DNA from: Monarcha castaneiventris obscurior
Lineage: Eukaryota; Chordata; Aves; Passeriformes; Monarchidae
DNA length: 64,000 bases
Reading direction: 5' to 3'
NCBI GenBank assembly: GCA_026261815.1
Contig: JAMPIT010000174.1
Span: forward strand, 4,898,001 to 4,962,000
Positions 25,973 to 37,233 of this stretch are shown here, piece by piece. Position numbers and translations under genes: made by a program. The notes beneath the pieces were generated by a model that did no database searches, had not been told where the DNA came from, and was given only the letters and a program-made list of their open reading frames with translations. Numbering within the stretch: the first letter of the stretch is position 1; each line of letters opens with the position of its first letter.

Positions 25973-27286
25973 TTTCAAAGATTTCATTTTCTTCTTTGAT
26001 GTGTAACCTGATAGGTTTTACTGGAAGGGGAAAGCTATAACAGTGCAATACTTCAGCTTTACTAAAGCTCTTCTCATGTCGCTAAACATCTAGGAAGTTA
26101 CAGTTTTGAATTAATTACTGAAAGACAGAATTCACAGAAATACTAAATTGAAAGACAGTTAAGTCACAAGTTTGGTAGTTTTCAATACTTCCTGTAAGAC
26201 TGATAACCAAGCAAATACTATGAGTCTCCATTATCCATGCTACAAAAGAGAACTAAATAGAGGAAGGTTCTTACTCATGGAGCCATCATTTAACAAGCCT
26301 TTGTTGGTTCTTGCCAGCTTAACTGTTCTTAGTATTTGAGGAGCTTGTTAAAACATACAGTATAAAAACTACATATGCAATTATTGATGCTTGAAGATCA
26401 ATGCTTGTTTAACTGATTTGGAAGCTGACACAGGAAGGACGGTGTCTTGTTTCTCTTTGTGGAAGCACTCCTTTAGCACAAACTAATATATTTAAGTGCT
26501 ACTGTTACCAAAGGAAGGACAGCCCTGTAGCCTGTACCTCCCAACTCCACTGTGCCTCCTCTTGTAGGGATTGGGGAAGTTAATCCAGGATCCTTTCTCT
26601 TGTTCCCATGCTCCGCTTCAGTGTGGAAGCTCTACTTCACAGTTTCATAAAGCTCTTCTAAATCACTGGTAGCACAGGCTGGCATCCTACAGGGCAGCTT
26701 CTACTAACCTTGGGCTGCAAATAAATGGAAATTATTGAAATTCTGTGGGCCACCACTTACACTAGGAGCAGTGACCTATCAAGTATAAAATATATATGAC
26801 TGAATTCAATTGCTGTTGCAATATCATGATGAAACATTGAAACAGAAAAGTTGCTTTTAAATATGCGATATGGTGTTTTACACATGGAAATTTATTTAAA
26901 TGTCTGAAATACGAGAGGTTTTTATTATCTGCCTTTCCTTCATACCTCATTTTAACAGTTCTAAATTTTCTTGATGTAAATTTTAACCTCCCATGGTTTA
27001 CATACACTTTCACTTTAAGAAGAGGTCTGAACACCTTAAAAAACTTCCTTGCTAATTTATAATGGCATTACATAATTGAGTAAATTATGAAGAATTTATT
27101 CACTTTCCCGGCAGAATTTTATCCAATCAATGTAATTAGCATCTAATGTTTTTCAAGTGAAGCTGACATCCTGTGACCTGGCTACTTGCTGATCATGCAG
27201 TACTGTTACTTCCAACTTTGTCTAACTTCTAATTTCTATACACTGTCTTGTTATCCCATCTTCCTTTTCTTTATACAGGTCTGAAA
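25973..27286. other. AT-rich unique DNA, no gene seen
   Basis: No recognisable features apart from a slightly GC-raised patch at about 26500-26700 without a motif. Confidence 0.5.
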
Positions 27287-27610
27287 CTATTTGATCAGTA
27301 TGCTGCTCACCGGCCCATTACTTGAACAGTTTCCTACAAAAGAAACCAGTTTTTTTACTGAAAGAGGGTCAGCCTTGTCACCAGCAGGTTCTTCCTCCGA
27401 GGCCGGACGCTCATTGATGCTCTCATTTTGTTCGGGATGTGGTTTTAAAGCCATTCTGTCAGCTTGCACTTTGCAGCGGACTGAATTGATCCAGAAGTTA
27501 ATTGCATTGACATTAACCTGTTTTAACAAGCCTAAACTATCCATAAATCACTTCTTTAGTCACTGCGCTTTTCCTGATGCTTTATTGATATACTTCACCT
27601 GAGATGATAA
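27287..27610. other. CpG-containing island with open frames on both strands; possible exon or conserved element
   Basis: Within AT-rich, CpG-poor surroundings this stretch holds several CpGs in about 120 bases (for example 'tcctccgaggccggacgctc'). Both strands are open: 103 codons on plus (27291-27602) and 85 codons on minus (27287-27544). The minus frame has a balanced, charged composition ('NESINERPASEEEPAGDKAD'), unlike the hydrophobic or lysine/asparagine-rich frames typical of chance in this window. A pyrimidine tract plus AG ('ccttttctttatacag', ending about 27279) precedes it on plus. I recognise no protein. It could be an exon, a conserved non-coding element or a leftover of an old repeat. 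Confidence 0.3.
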
Positions 27611-30196
27611 ATAGGGTGAAAAAGATGTCTTCCTTCTAATATACTTTGCATGCTTAATAATATCTTTCTAAAGAAAAAAGGTAATGTTAATATACATGAA
27701 CACATAAAAATATGTTAGTCAGATTACTTTAGCTTTGCTATTCTTATCCCTTTTATAAGATTCAGTTTCAGGAAGAGTTGCACTTAGGGAACACAATTTT
27801 ACTTGTTATATAGTCTGACTGATGAGTCCAACTATGAACCCGTAATACAAATCCAAAACTTTTCCAAATAACCCAAAAATTCCTCTGAAGACACAAATTA
27901 TCTTTTTTATTTTTTCCTTTCTCTCATTTCACCCTCAGATCTGTCTTTACAAGTACCTTATGAACATATACTGAGTGCCGAGTGCACTCATATTGCTTGT
28001 TTTTGCTGGCAGTCTGGAGCAAAAGTGCTTCCTATCTGCTGTCTGGATTGAGTGACACTACTGAGAATAAATTATCTGTTGCAATGTACCTCTTCATTTG
28101 AACTCACACTTCAGTACAGCATATCAACATTGGTTTCCATCAGTAAATCAGTAAGCAAAATTTACTGTGAAGTTTTAATTACTTCTTCTCTGTCACTAAA
28201 ACAGAGTGGAACAATAAGCTGGCATAAGTAACCTGTCAAGCAAAGATTTTACACCTATTTATAAGAATCTGTAAATGCAATCACATATAGTACTTGTCAA
28301 ACTTAAATATGTCATTGAGAAAAATACAAGAACAACAAAAAAGAAAATTAGCCATATGTTATTTATTGTGCATACTTGTGCATATGGCTTTAACTGCTGG
28401 ACATAAAAAATCAGCTTTGGGAGATATGGAGATTTCTGCATATCTGAATGAAATGAGACCTTTGAGGATTTAAAAAAAAAAAAAAAACACGAGAAAAAAT
28501 GTTATTTAAAAAATATTGTTAAAATACAGGTCATACCCTGAGGCCACTAGATAATAGGAAGTTTTATCGTTAATCTTAGACAGATTTTTGAAAGAGTCAA
28601 TACAATGAACTTCCACTTAATATTGTTCCCATTATAAGAATGAATGGTATTTTGTATGCAGTGACAAGGAGAAAAGAAAATCAATTTTGTGGTTTTAACC
28701 TTAATCAGCATATTTGCATATGGCAAGCTCTCACTGTCTACTTTGTGAATATATGAATCCATGGGTTTGTGGGTGTGTGTCTACGGAAAGAAGAAAAAAG
28801 AAAAAAGGTATAGAAATAAATTAGTGAACACACCACTTGAGTTCACTGAGTAAATGTTGAATTTTCAAATAAAAATAAACCCCTAATTGTTTCCTGGTAC
28901 TTATTTGGCTTGTGACTCAATTTTTTTTTTTTTTCAAGATGCCTTTCTACTGGAGACCAAAGCTGTAACAATTTCCTACTGCAGGCAAAAAAAAGAGGAA
29001 CATAATTTCCATCTCATAGGTTCTAACAATCTAGGTGGTTACTGGCTTTTAATATGTAATGAATAGATTTGAGTCTGGGGGCAAGAATGGGGAATAATAG
29101 CATATCTAACAAAGTACAAATTTTTCAACTTGCAAGCAGAAGGATTTAATACATTTAGTCAAAGGCCATTTTTAATGCAGCTAGCATACTGATTAGAAAA
29201 GATCACCCTAAACTGCTTGAATTTCAGGTATGATAACCTTTAAAGGAAAAATGAATCCATTTTCTAAGTACAGCAGACAGAAAGTTCAAATGATAAGAAT
29301 CACTTGTCAAAACTAATAAAACAGGACCATATCTAATATTAGTTTTTTGCACTACATTTAGCATTTAAAATTTTAAATGGTGCCTTAGTGAAGAAGTAAC
29401 ATTGTTTGTGGTCTGTTCTTTATGTGCAAAGGGAAATTCGAAATATTCAGTCATTTCATACTAAGCCAAGGGAATGAGTATGAGCCAAGCATGAGTAAAG
29501 TTGAAACATTCAGCAAGGTTCATGTATAGGGGTCACTCAAGGAAGATTTATTGCTTTCATTTGGATGCAATTCATTAATGTTCATCAGAAACTTAAAAAG
29601 TTGAGTATCTAACTTAAGGGTCATTATAAGATTATTATACAGTCAACATAAAATGTTAGGAACTTACTGAAAGCAACTTATCCCATCCTTTTTTTTTTAA
29701 ATAAGTCTCTAAAATAGGAAGGATTAAATAGTCACTCTCTCCATAGATAGCAAAGGCAGTGAAGATGAGTAGCTTATCCCTACACCATATGTCTCCTTAC
29801 AACAGCATTTTTTTCAGTCTGAGATGCATGCTTTGAGATTAATGTGCCTCTGCTCTGTGAAGCCATTTTTGTATCATATGTGACAAAATTACTTGGATAT
29901 TCATCGTATGAATGTATTATTAAAGTGTAACAGCAGAAGTCTCAAAAAATAAGAAAGAGAAAGATAAACCACAAGAAGAAAATATTTGATAAACATTTCA
30001 GGGTGATTAAAATGGGATGACAGTGTTATTTTCAGACAAGTTCCTATCATCTCACACAGCCAAGTTTCTAATCTCATTTTACCCTTGTAGGGAAACAGCA
30101 CATCAGCATTTAACAGCAAGACAGACGCAGTTCCCAAGGGGTGAAAAAGCTGCTGTTGAGAAGCAGTAGAGACTGATGGCAGGAAAGAGAGGTGAG
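27611..30196. other. AT-rich unique DNA with homopolymers and a palindrome
   Basis: No gene is visible. Homopolymer runs lie at 28472-28487 (16 A) and 28921-28934 (14 T). A perfect 18-bp palindrome (catttaaaa and its complement) lies at 29362-29379. Confidence 0.55.
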
Positions 30197-30310
30197 AATT
30201 ATAGAACAATACAATTACAGAATCATTTAGGTTAGTAAATACCTTTAAGATTGAGTCCAACCATTTACCCAACACTGCCAAGTTGCACACCTAAACCATG
30301 TCTCCAAGTA
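30197..30310 (-). mobile_element. CR1 LINE 3' tail on the minus strand
   Basis: The plus strand reads 'cagaatcatttaggttagta', 'attgagtccaaccatttacc', 'caacactgccaagttgcaca' and 'ctaaaccatgtctccaag'. This is the reverse complement of a CR1 3' terminus, so the element is on the minus strand. Only the last hundred or so bases remain. The minus-strand open frame crossing it (29901-30290) is incidental. Confidence 0.88.
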
Positions 30311-31954
30311 GGCAGAAACAATCAAAATTACAGGCTTTTTGCCATTTTGAATGTCAAAGAAAGTCAATCTCTAATAAGTAATTACTGAAAAAGGCACTTC
30401 CCTCTAGGCTGTGGACTTCTATTCCATGGATGTTACCAAGTATGATGGATTTATTGTACCATGGTGAGTACTATAGGGCAAATTATGTCATCCTTACTCG
30501 TACTTCATACCAAGGATATAATTTTCTTTACAGACTGAGGATGCATGCAATAACAGTGTAAACCTGGATAAGGAAGATTTAATAAAATGTAGAAAAAAAG
30601 CTAATTTAAAAAAGTAGTATTTTTTCCAAAGTGAGTATGGCAAGTTTCTTTACAAAAAAAAATCAGATGAAAACTAGGTTCTGATGGGCTTCTGCTTACC
30701 ACCTACCTTTGTAACAAAAACTTTCCCCTTTTGCAGTCATCCCTGAAGCTTCCAGTCCCCCTTGGATTCTTATTCCTGCAGTGGGAAGAAAAACTCACAG
30801 TTACCAAGTTTACTTGAAAGCTACTGTATCATAGGCAAGCAAATGCAGTAAAAATATGTGATGTAGACAACTATATCAATTTGCATCACTGTTGGGATTG
30901 GCTCAGATTATAATGATTTTTTACACTCAGTTTTATTGCTACCAACAAGAGTAGATTACATTTTCATTTAAGAAGCTTGTCCAGTTACTATATTTATAAC
31001 TGGTTGTAGGCCTGGCCTCCAGAAGGTAAATATTTCTTAGTTTGATATATGGGGTAAGCATCACCAAAGCACAGGGCATGGACACTAGCAGCCCTCTGAA
31101 AGGGCAGGGTGCTTTCTTACCTTTCTTACTATGCCTTTAAGGCATGAGATTTTATTCCTGGGCATTCATACTCAGAGTGTGGACCAGAGAGCAATTAGTT
31201 CTGCAGCAGTTCCACGAGTGCATGCTGATGACTTTTGTGAGGTAACAACAAATTGGAATCAATGGAGTTCAGCCTTTAACAGAATAATAATGGCCGAAGT
31301 GGTTTGTACAACTCTTCACCTTTCAGGCAAAAGATTAGATCATGTGTCAAGATTTTTAAAGCAGTGCAGTAGCTCAGCCAGGCATCTGAGTAGATGTGTG
31401 AAGTAAAAAATGACAGCCTTTTTGGTTTATAGATATTTGTGGGGGATAGAATGAACAAACTGGTTTATTCAATGAAACTTGTTATTGAACTTACATAATA
31501 TTCGCATTCTTTTAAAGAAATCTCTGTTGGAAGGGAAATAAGCTGTGTCTTCCCAGATTCATTTCCTCACTGCATTCTTCTACATTGGTCTATTTCTAAT
31601 AACTGACTCACACTGAGAGGGCATCAGTCTGCCTAATTTATGCACCTAAAACTAGGCAGACAAGAAGTCTTTCCAGAGGCATTCAAAGATACCTACTGTT
31701 CACCATTTTCCATATACAGAAGCTAGGCACCACTTTTTTACTCCTAGTAAAGTAGATGTGAAAAAAGATATCTGTACTATAGAGATTAGATGCCTCTTTT
31801 GGCTATCAGGAAAAGCATACTTATTTTCTTTTCTTGTTTATTTTTCTAGCTTGTTTTTTGTTTTGGTTTGTTGTTTTTTCTTTAAATTAAATACAAAATT
31901 TTAAAATATTTGACCATATAGCATAGGTCTCTGACTGTGGGCATTGACTTAGGG
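30311..31954. other. Unique DNA, no gene seen
   Basis: No recognisable coding sequence or repeat. A 91-codon frame at 31131-31406 has no motif. Confidence 0.5.
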
Positions 31955-32150
31955 TGACTGAACACAGAAACAGGCTGCACAGAGAAGTTGTGCAGTGTCC
32001 ATCCTTGTACATATTCAAAACTCAGCTGAACATAGACCTGTGCCATTTTCTACAGATGACCCTGTTTTGAGTGGGAGAGTTGGAGTACATGATGCCCAAA
32101 GGTGCCAGTTGATTCCAGCTGTACTGCTGATGCCGAATTGATTTTTGCCT
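31955..32150 (+). mobile_element. CR1 LINE 3' end, strongly diverged
   Basis: By eye it follows the CR1 order: 'gaacacagaaacaggctgca', 'agttgtgcagtgtccatcct', 'acatattcaaaactcagctg', 'gatgaccctgttttgagtgg', then 'ttggagtacatgatgcccaa'. Divergence is greater than in the other tails, so this is an older insertion. It lies about 400 bases from a CR1 fragment of opposite orientation at 32550-33200, so the two are separate insertions or an inversion product. Confidence 0.7.
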
Positions 32151-32549
32151 TTTTTGCTTTTATATATTCTCTATATTCTTTACATATACATTTGCAGCTC
32201 GGTAGCCTATTATAGTATGCGTAGCTAGCATTTTACCTGCTCTGTTAGACAAAAAGAGAAAATAAATTCCCCAGCAGCTCCAAGCTGGGGGTCCAAGGTT
32301 AGATTCTCTGGGAAGCCAAGGTTTGAACTAGATCTCTGAGACATGTTTTCATAAACAAAGTTTAGTTCCTATCTAAGGGAGGGGATTCAGAAAGGGTTGA
32401 ACTGGGGAGGGATTACCTCATGACTTATGTCTCTAACTGGGGACTCTTGTCAGTTATTCTAATTTGCTAAACATATAAAAATTGTATGTGCTTTATGTTA
32501 CTTATGCATCTTCAGGCACTTTCCACCTCGCAAGTTGTACCCCTAAGGA
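32151..32549. other. Unclassified spacer between two CR1 fragments
   Basis: Sequence between oppositely oriented CR1 pieces. I see no motif in either direction, though the minus strand could hold decayed continuation of the CR1 ORF2 that ends near 32550. Confidence 0.4.
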
Positions 32550-33200
32550 TCCTTATAAAGGTAACCCCTTTTTATCACCTAACTGCATCTGGCTCGTAAT
32601 TTCAGGACCAGCAAAAAGGCATCACTTTAGTTCTGGGATTTTGCATTCCTCCTGGGTCACCTGACTGGGCTTTCACCTCTTACATGTGTTTTTTTCATGC
32701 CTGAGCTGAATCAGGAGCAATTTGTTCACCCGTGTATTTGTCCTGTCACAATGGCTTGATCTCCTGCTCATTGGAACAGACCCTTCTTGAGGCTGGAGGA
32801 GACGATGTTTGAAACCAACCATCTGCCCTGGAACTCCCCTCTCTGCAGTGTGGTTTCCCATGGGATTCTTGCAAGTACAGCCTTAACATGTTCACTCTCC
32901 TGGGTTGGAATCCTGCTGTTTGCCTTTATGCCTCCTCTCAGTATCTCAAACTCCACCATCTCATGGCCACTGCAGCCAACAACCAAAATCCTCAGCCAGT
33001 TCTTCCTTCCTTTTAAGGATCAGGTCCAGGAGAGCATGTCCTTCATCAACAACACTGTCATCCATGTAATGAATTTATCAATGCAGACACCTGGATTGCT
33101 TGTGATCTGTGCTGCTGGCCTTCCAGCAGATATTAGATACTTCATGACAAACTTCCTACAAACTAGAGCAAATGGAATCATGTCTCTTGGTCTGCAGTGC
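32550..33200 (-). mobile_element. CR1 LINE ORF2 fragment: end of endonuclease and linker
   Basis: On the minus strand, starting near 33150, the frames read a decayed 'NICWK' strand (CR1: D-F-N-x-P-D-I-C-W), 'HKQSRC', 'HALLDLILKRKEELAEDFG', then 'SGHEMVEFEILRGGIKA' (about 32968-32915) and 'FKHRLLQPQEGSVPM' (about 32805-32760). CR1 ORF2 has an AP-type endonuclease whose last conserved S-D-H-x-x-x-x-F motif is here S-G-H-E-M-V-E-F, so the catalytic D is replaced by G. The linker continues with 'QVTQEE' and 'GDKKGL' near 32600-32560. Stops and frameshifts are frequent, and both the RT domain and 3' end are absent. A 178-codon plus-strand frame over 32787-33323 is only its antisense shadow. Confidence 0.88.
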
Positions 33201-33423
33201 TGGAGTGATGGGGGTTTTTATAAGACTGTGCACTTGGCTAATGCAGAATGTATTGCACTTTTTTTTTTTACAGCCACCGTTTCCACAGTGCCATTTACCT
33301 TGTATATTACAGTGCTGGTTTAGTAGTCTTGTTGGGTTTTTATATCTCTGTGTCACTAATTTTAGGATTTTTATTTCTGCAGAAAGAGAAGTGAACCTCT
33401 TCCATTTAAAATCACATTCCCTC

Positions 33424-33475
33424 ACAAGTTACTATAAGATTACTACAAGTTACTATAAGAAACTATAAGATTAAC
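33424..33475. repeat. Short tandem duplication, unit about 21 bp
   Basis: The unit 'acaagttactataagattact' is followed directly by 'acaagttactataagaa' and then 'actataagattaac', giving two near-full copies and a partial third. It is non-coding and AT-rich, and looks like replication slippage. Confidence 0.75.
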
Positions 33476-35906
33476 AAAATAAAATTCAATTTCAGCTTGA
33501 ATGTTAACCAAACAGACACCTTTATGCTGTATGAATGATTTAAGAGGAAGCATAGCATGATGAAAAATGTAGTAAACTGTGCTTAATGTTCACCTTTCAC
33601 AACTTAAGTCAAATTTATGTCAATCCAATTGATGAGCATTCCTTTAATTTTTCTTTTTAAAAAGGCAATGACCTCCAGAGGTAAAATCACCACCTGTTTA
33701 AGCTAAAGAGGAAAAATTTCAGCTTCACAGTACATTTAGTCAAGGAATTAAACAATGTGAAATTTTTGAATGCTTCAAGAAATGTAGGAGACTGAGCTAA
33801 GAAATAAATTATATACAAACAAAACTTGAAGATCAGGAAGAACATCTATCAATCTTTCTGACACAGCCTTTTCCTTTTCTTGTTATTTACCAAAATAATG
33901 TAAATAACAAACATGAAAAAAATGCAAAGGAGTAGTTGAATGCAAGTGTCCTTAAGAGTATAAGAGAATATTAAGTTCTGTGCAGACAAAGACTCATCCA
34001 CTAAGTGAATCCTCCAGACTTGAAATTCTTAGATTCTTCTCAAAATAAATAAATGGTGGTCCTACATAGACATAAAAAGGCTCTTGGTCTACTCAATAGT
34101 GGAAAAAAAGTGAAAGGCCACACAAACTAATTTGTACACACCTGTACATTAGGTATGGCTTTTAACATGCTCTACAAAATGAAACAAAAATTAACAAGTG
34201 AAGCTATCATGCTCATAATTTCATAATATCTGACAAATAGACACACTTCCTGCTATATATCGTTGCCCCAGGCTTTCTGCACATATTGGCAGGCATGTCT
34301 AACATACCAAATTGTACTGAGCTTATCTTTTCAAAGACCTTTTGTGACTCTAAGAGCTAGGTATGCTTAATTGTAATGAAAGTTAAATCGTGGAAAAAAA
34401 GAAAGATGTTTAAATTGGAAAGACTGGTATGAAGAACCTGAAAGCTTTTCTTGGCTATTCGCAACATTTCAGTCTTAAAATTTAATGTGAAAGTCTTCAC
34501 AAGTGATAGGGAGGGATGCTGAGCTCTTATTCTTTGAGGGTTTTGCAGGCTTCTGAGTTAAACTACAGAGCAAAAGGTGCAAAGAGCTGGGAGGATTCCT
34601 TCCTCATGGCTTTCTAATAATGCTGGGTGTATGAATTGGAATGGAGGACTGGACAAGTGACTGGAACTGGTGTCAGGAGTATATTGACTACACTGGACGA
34701 AAAGCTCTGCTTTTGACATCCCATACAGGTATAAAACCAAAACTAAATGTCAAACATCAGCTCCTCATCATGAATTACTGTTCCATGAGTTCCAGTACTT
34801 GGTATTATCTAGGTCAAATTGGCACTAAGGCCGTGATGTTAACAGAGAGGATCTGGAAAACTTCCCAGAAGATTCTGAAATCTGAAATACTTTCTACTTC
34901 AGAAATATGAATTTTAGATATGATAACATCAGCTCTCCTACCTAGAAGAGAGATAAAAAGCTCCCCTGTAATCACACAAGCAAAACAAAGCAAAACTGAG
35001 GCTGTGCACTGCCTTGCTTAATACCTAGAAGCCAAATTTTAAATGTACCAGTGATTTACAACTCTCACACATATAAGTTATTAGACTAACTCCTGGGCAA
35101 GAGCTGTGTATTTTAGCATACTAATAGGAAACTTGACCTTGACTATATACCTGTTGTGAATAAGGAGGATAAAGAAAAAGAACTGAACAGAACTGTAATC
35201 TAACCTGATTGTTTAAGTATTTAGTTAGAACTCATTGTAGTGGCAAATATTCTTGCATATGAGCAACAGTTAAGATTATTTTTGGACTATTCGTAAGATA
35301 AAGCATAAAAAAGCAATATTTGTTATGCAATAACAAGGAGTCAGCTATACTTAATATTTTAGGGTAGAATTCATCTGACCTAATGTTGGGTGTCTGCTGT
35401 ACAGATATGTTCACCTGAACAAGTCACCCTAAGATTTTTGAATGGTACGAAAACTCTTTCTGTTGATGATTTAAGATTCATGTATTACTAGCTTCCATGT
35501 ATATTCATACATTTGGTTATAGTCATAGACTGGGATAGGTTAATTGACCATAATTGCAATAAAGTGTTCATTTTAAGGCGGTGATAATAGCTTCCCAGAA
35601 ACACTATTCAGATACTCAAAAATTCACACCCTCCATTCTGTAGACCCAACAAAAATGTATCCATTTGAACACAAAAGCAAAGCAGTCACCTTGATCCAGA
35701 AGGCTGCAGAAAGACAGCTGTGATTACCTGGCCTCCAGTTTGGAGATAATCCAGGCAAATTCAAACCACTAAAGCAAACATTTAGGTGTCTGACAGCACT
35801 AAGAGTACCCTCTTTGCAACATTTCCTTTAGATACCATATGCACCACAGATCAACTCAACTAGGATTGCTGTGGTTTAGCATTGTAACTGTGTACGTTAA
35901 AGCTAA
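33476..35906. other. AT-rich unique DNA, no gene seen
   Basis: No gene, RNA or recognisable repeat is visible. Frames at 34558-34910 on both strands have no motif. Confidence 0.55.
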
Positions 35907-37233
35907 CACTCTGTCATGGCTTGACGCTGGTTAGGCACCAAGCACACAAAATCTATTTATTTATTTGCCTCTGCTATAATTAAGCAGAGAAAGGAGAAAT
36001 TAAAACTTCATTTTCATATGGTGAAATAAGGATTATTGAGGAAAAGAAAAACTTCAAGGCAAAAAAGCTCTACACTTGAACAGTTACAGTATAAAGATTT
36101 ATTACTAACAGAACTAAAATTAAAAAGAAATAATAAGAAATTAAAGCAAACTCCCAGTACACCTTTCGCTCCCAGTACCCCCTCTTTCCACCAACCTGCA
36201 CAAGGGAAACAAAACATGGGGTTTGGTCAGTATTTCATTTCTTAAGAGTCTTTCTTCATGTTTAAGGAAAAGAGCTGCTTCTGCTGTGCCATGGAATCCT
36301 TCCCACAGGAGGTAGTTCTCTACAAACTCCTTTAGCATGGTTCAAATTTTTACAAACCAACAGTCTGCCCAGAAAATCTGCTGTAGTGAAAAAATATCCC
36401 TACCATTAATTTCGCAGTCTTCCCACACTGCCAATCATGAGCCATAATAGCCACGGGGCTTAGTCTTTTAAGGATGAGCTACTCCAGCCTGAAAGCAAAG
36501 GCTCTCTTCTTCAATCTCTAAAAGCCTTTCACAACATCTATGGGCTCTGGCATTGAGCACTTTTTCACGAGCTGTGCATGGATTTCTGCATCCCCTCAAT
36601 GCACTTCAATGAGCTATAGAGAAACAGTTCATAATGTTACAGTTCTCACCTCGACTTGCAAGAAGAATTTTCAGCTCCAGCGCTAAAAGCACCTCCAGTC
36701 TCTTTTCCCTTCCCCCACAACTGACCTTGGAGTCACCATGTTAGCTTCATTTCACGTGATCTCACTTTTCCTTTCTCTCTGACCTGGAAGAAAGTTGGTA
36801 TTGTCTGGGCTCTGCATCGGGGAAAATACTTGCCATGTTTCTCATTGATGGCTGCATAGGGGCGTTTTTCCAGTTCAGTGTGAGCTGTGCCAGCTGCAGG
36901 GAGGCCATGGTGACTTCAGATCTATCTTGGCCAAGCGGTCCCCCACTGCGCTGTGGTTTAAGGCTGCTCACAGCTGCCTGCAGAGCCAGGATGGCTTTTC
37001 CCTGGTGGCTCTGCCCGTGCCGCCAGGCTGGGGATGGGGAGGGGAGCCAGACCTGTTCTGGGACAGGGCCCAGAGCCTTCCCCCCAGCCACCCCTTGGCG
37101 GGAAGCAGGAACAAAAGGCAAAATTCCCATGCTTGCTCTTCCTCTAAATATATAAATTGCAGAGGCGTTACCAGCTCTCCCACTGGCCCAGCAACCTGAC
37201 CATCAAATCAAGTTTTAAACCTACCACACACTC
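35907..37233 (-). mobile_element. Solo LTR, ERVL-like, with perfect 5-bp target-site duplication
   Basis: The pentamer CACTC at 35907-35911 recurs at 37229-37233. Between them the element starts TGTCATGGCTTGACGCTGG on plus and ends ACCACA, so it has the TG...CA ends of an LTR; a 5-bp duplication fits ERVL-class elements. On the minus strand a TATA-like stretch lies at about 37147-37156 and an AATAAA signal at 36098-36103, so transcription sense is minus. Inner phrases such as 'gaatccttcccacaggaggt', 'ctccagcgctaaaagcacct' and 'cagaggcgttaccagctctc' match, from memory, a long LTR common in bird genomes. At 1317 bp it is long for an LTR. The half at 36640-37190 is GC-rich and CpG-bearing. No gag, pol or env sequence adjoins it. 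Confidence 0.85.

Noticed and set aside
32787..33323. 178-codon plus-strand open frame, the longest in the window
   Set aside because: It is antisense to a CR1 ORF2 endonuclease-linker fragment; the minus-strand motifs (SGHEMVEF, FKHRLLQ) are decisive.
36762..37199. Several overlapping frames of 71-122 codons in GC-rich DNA
   Set aside because: All fall within the solo LTR at 35912-37228; high GC lowers stop frequency.
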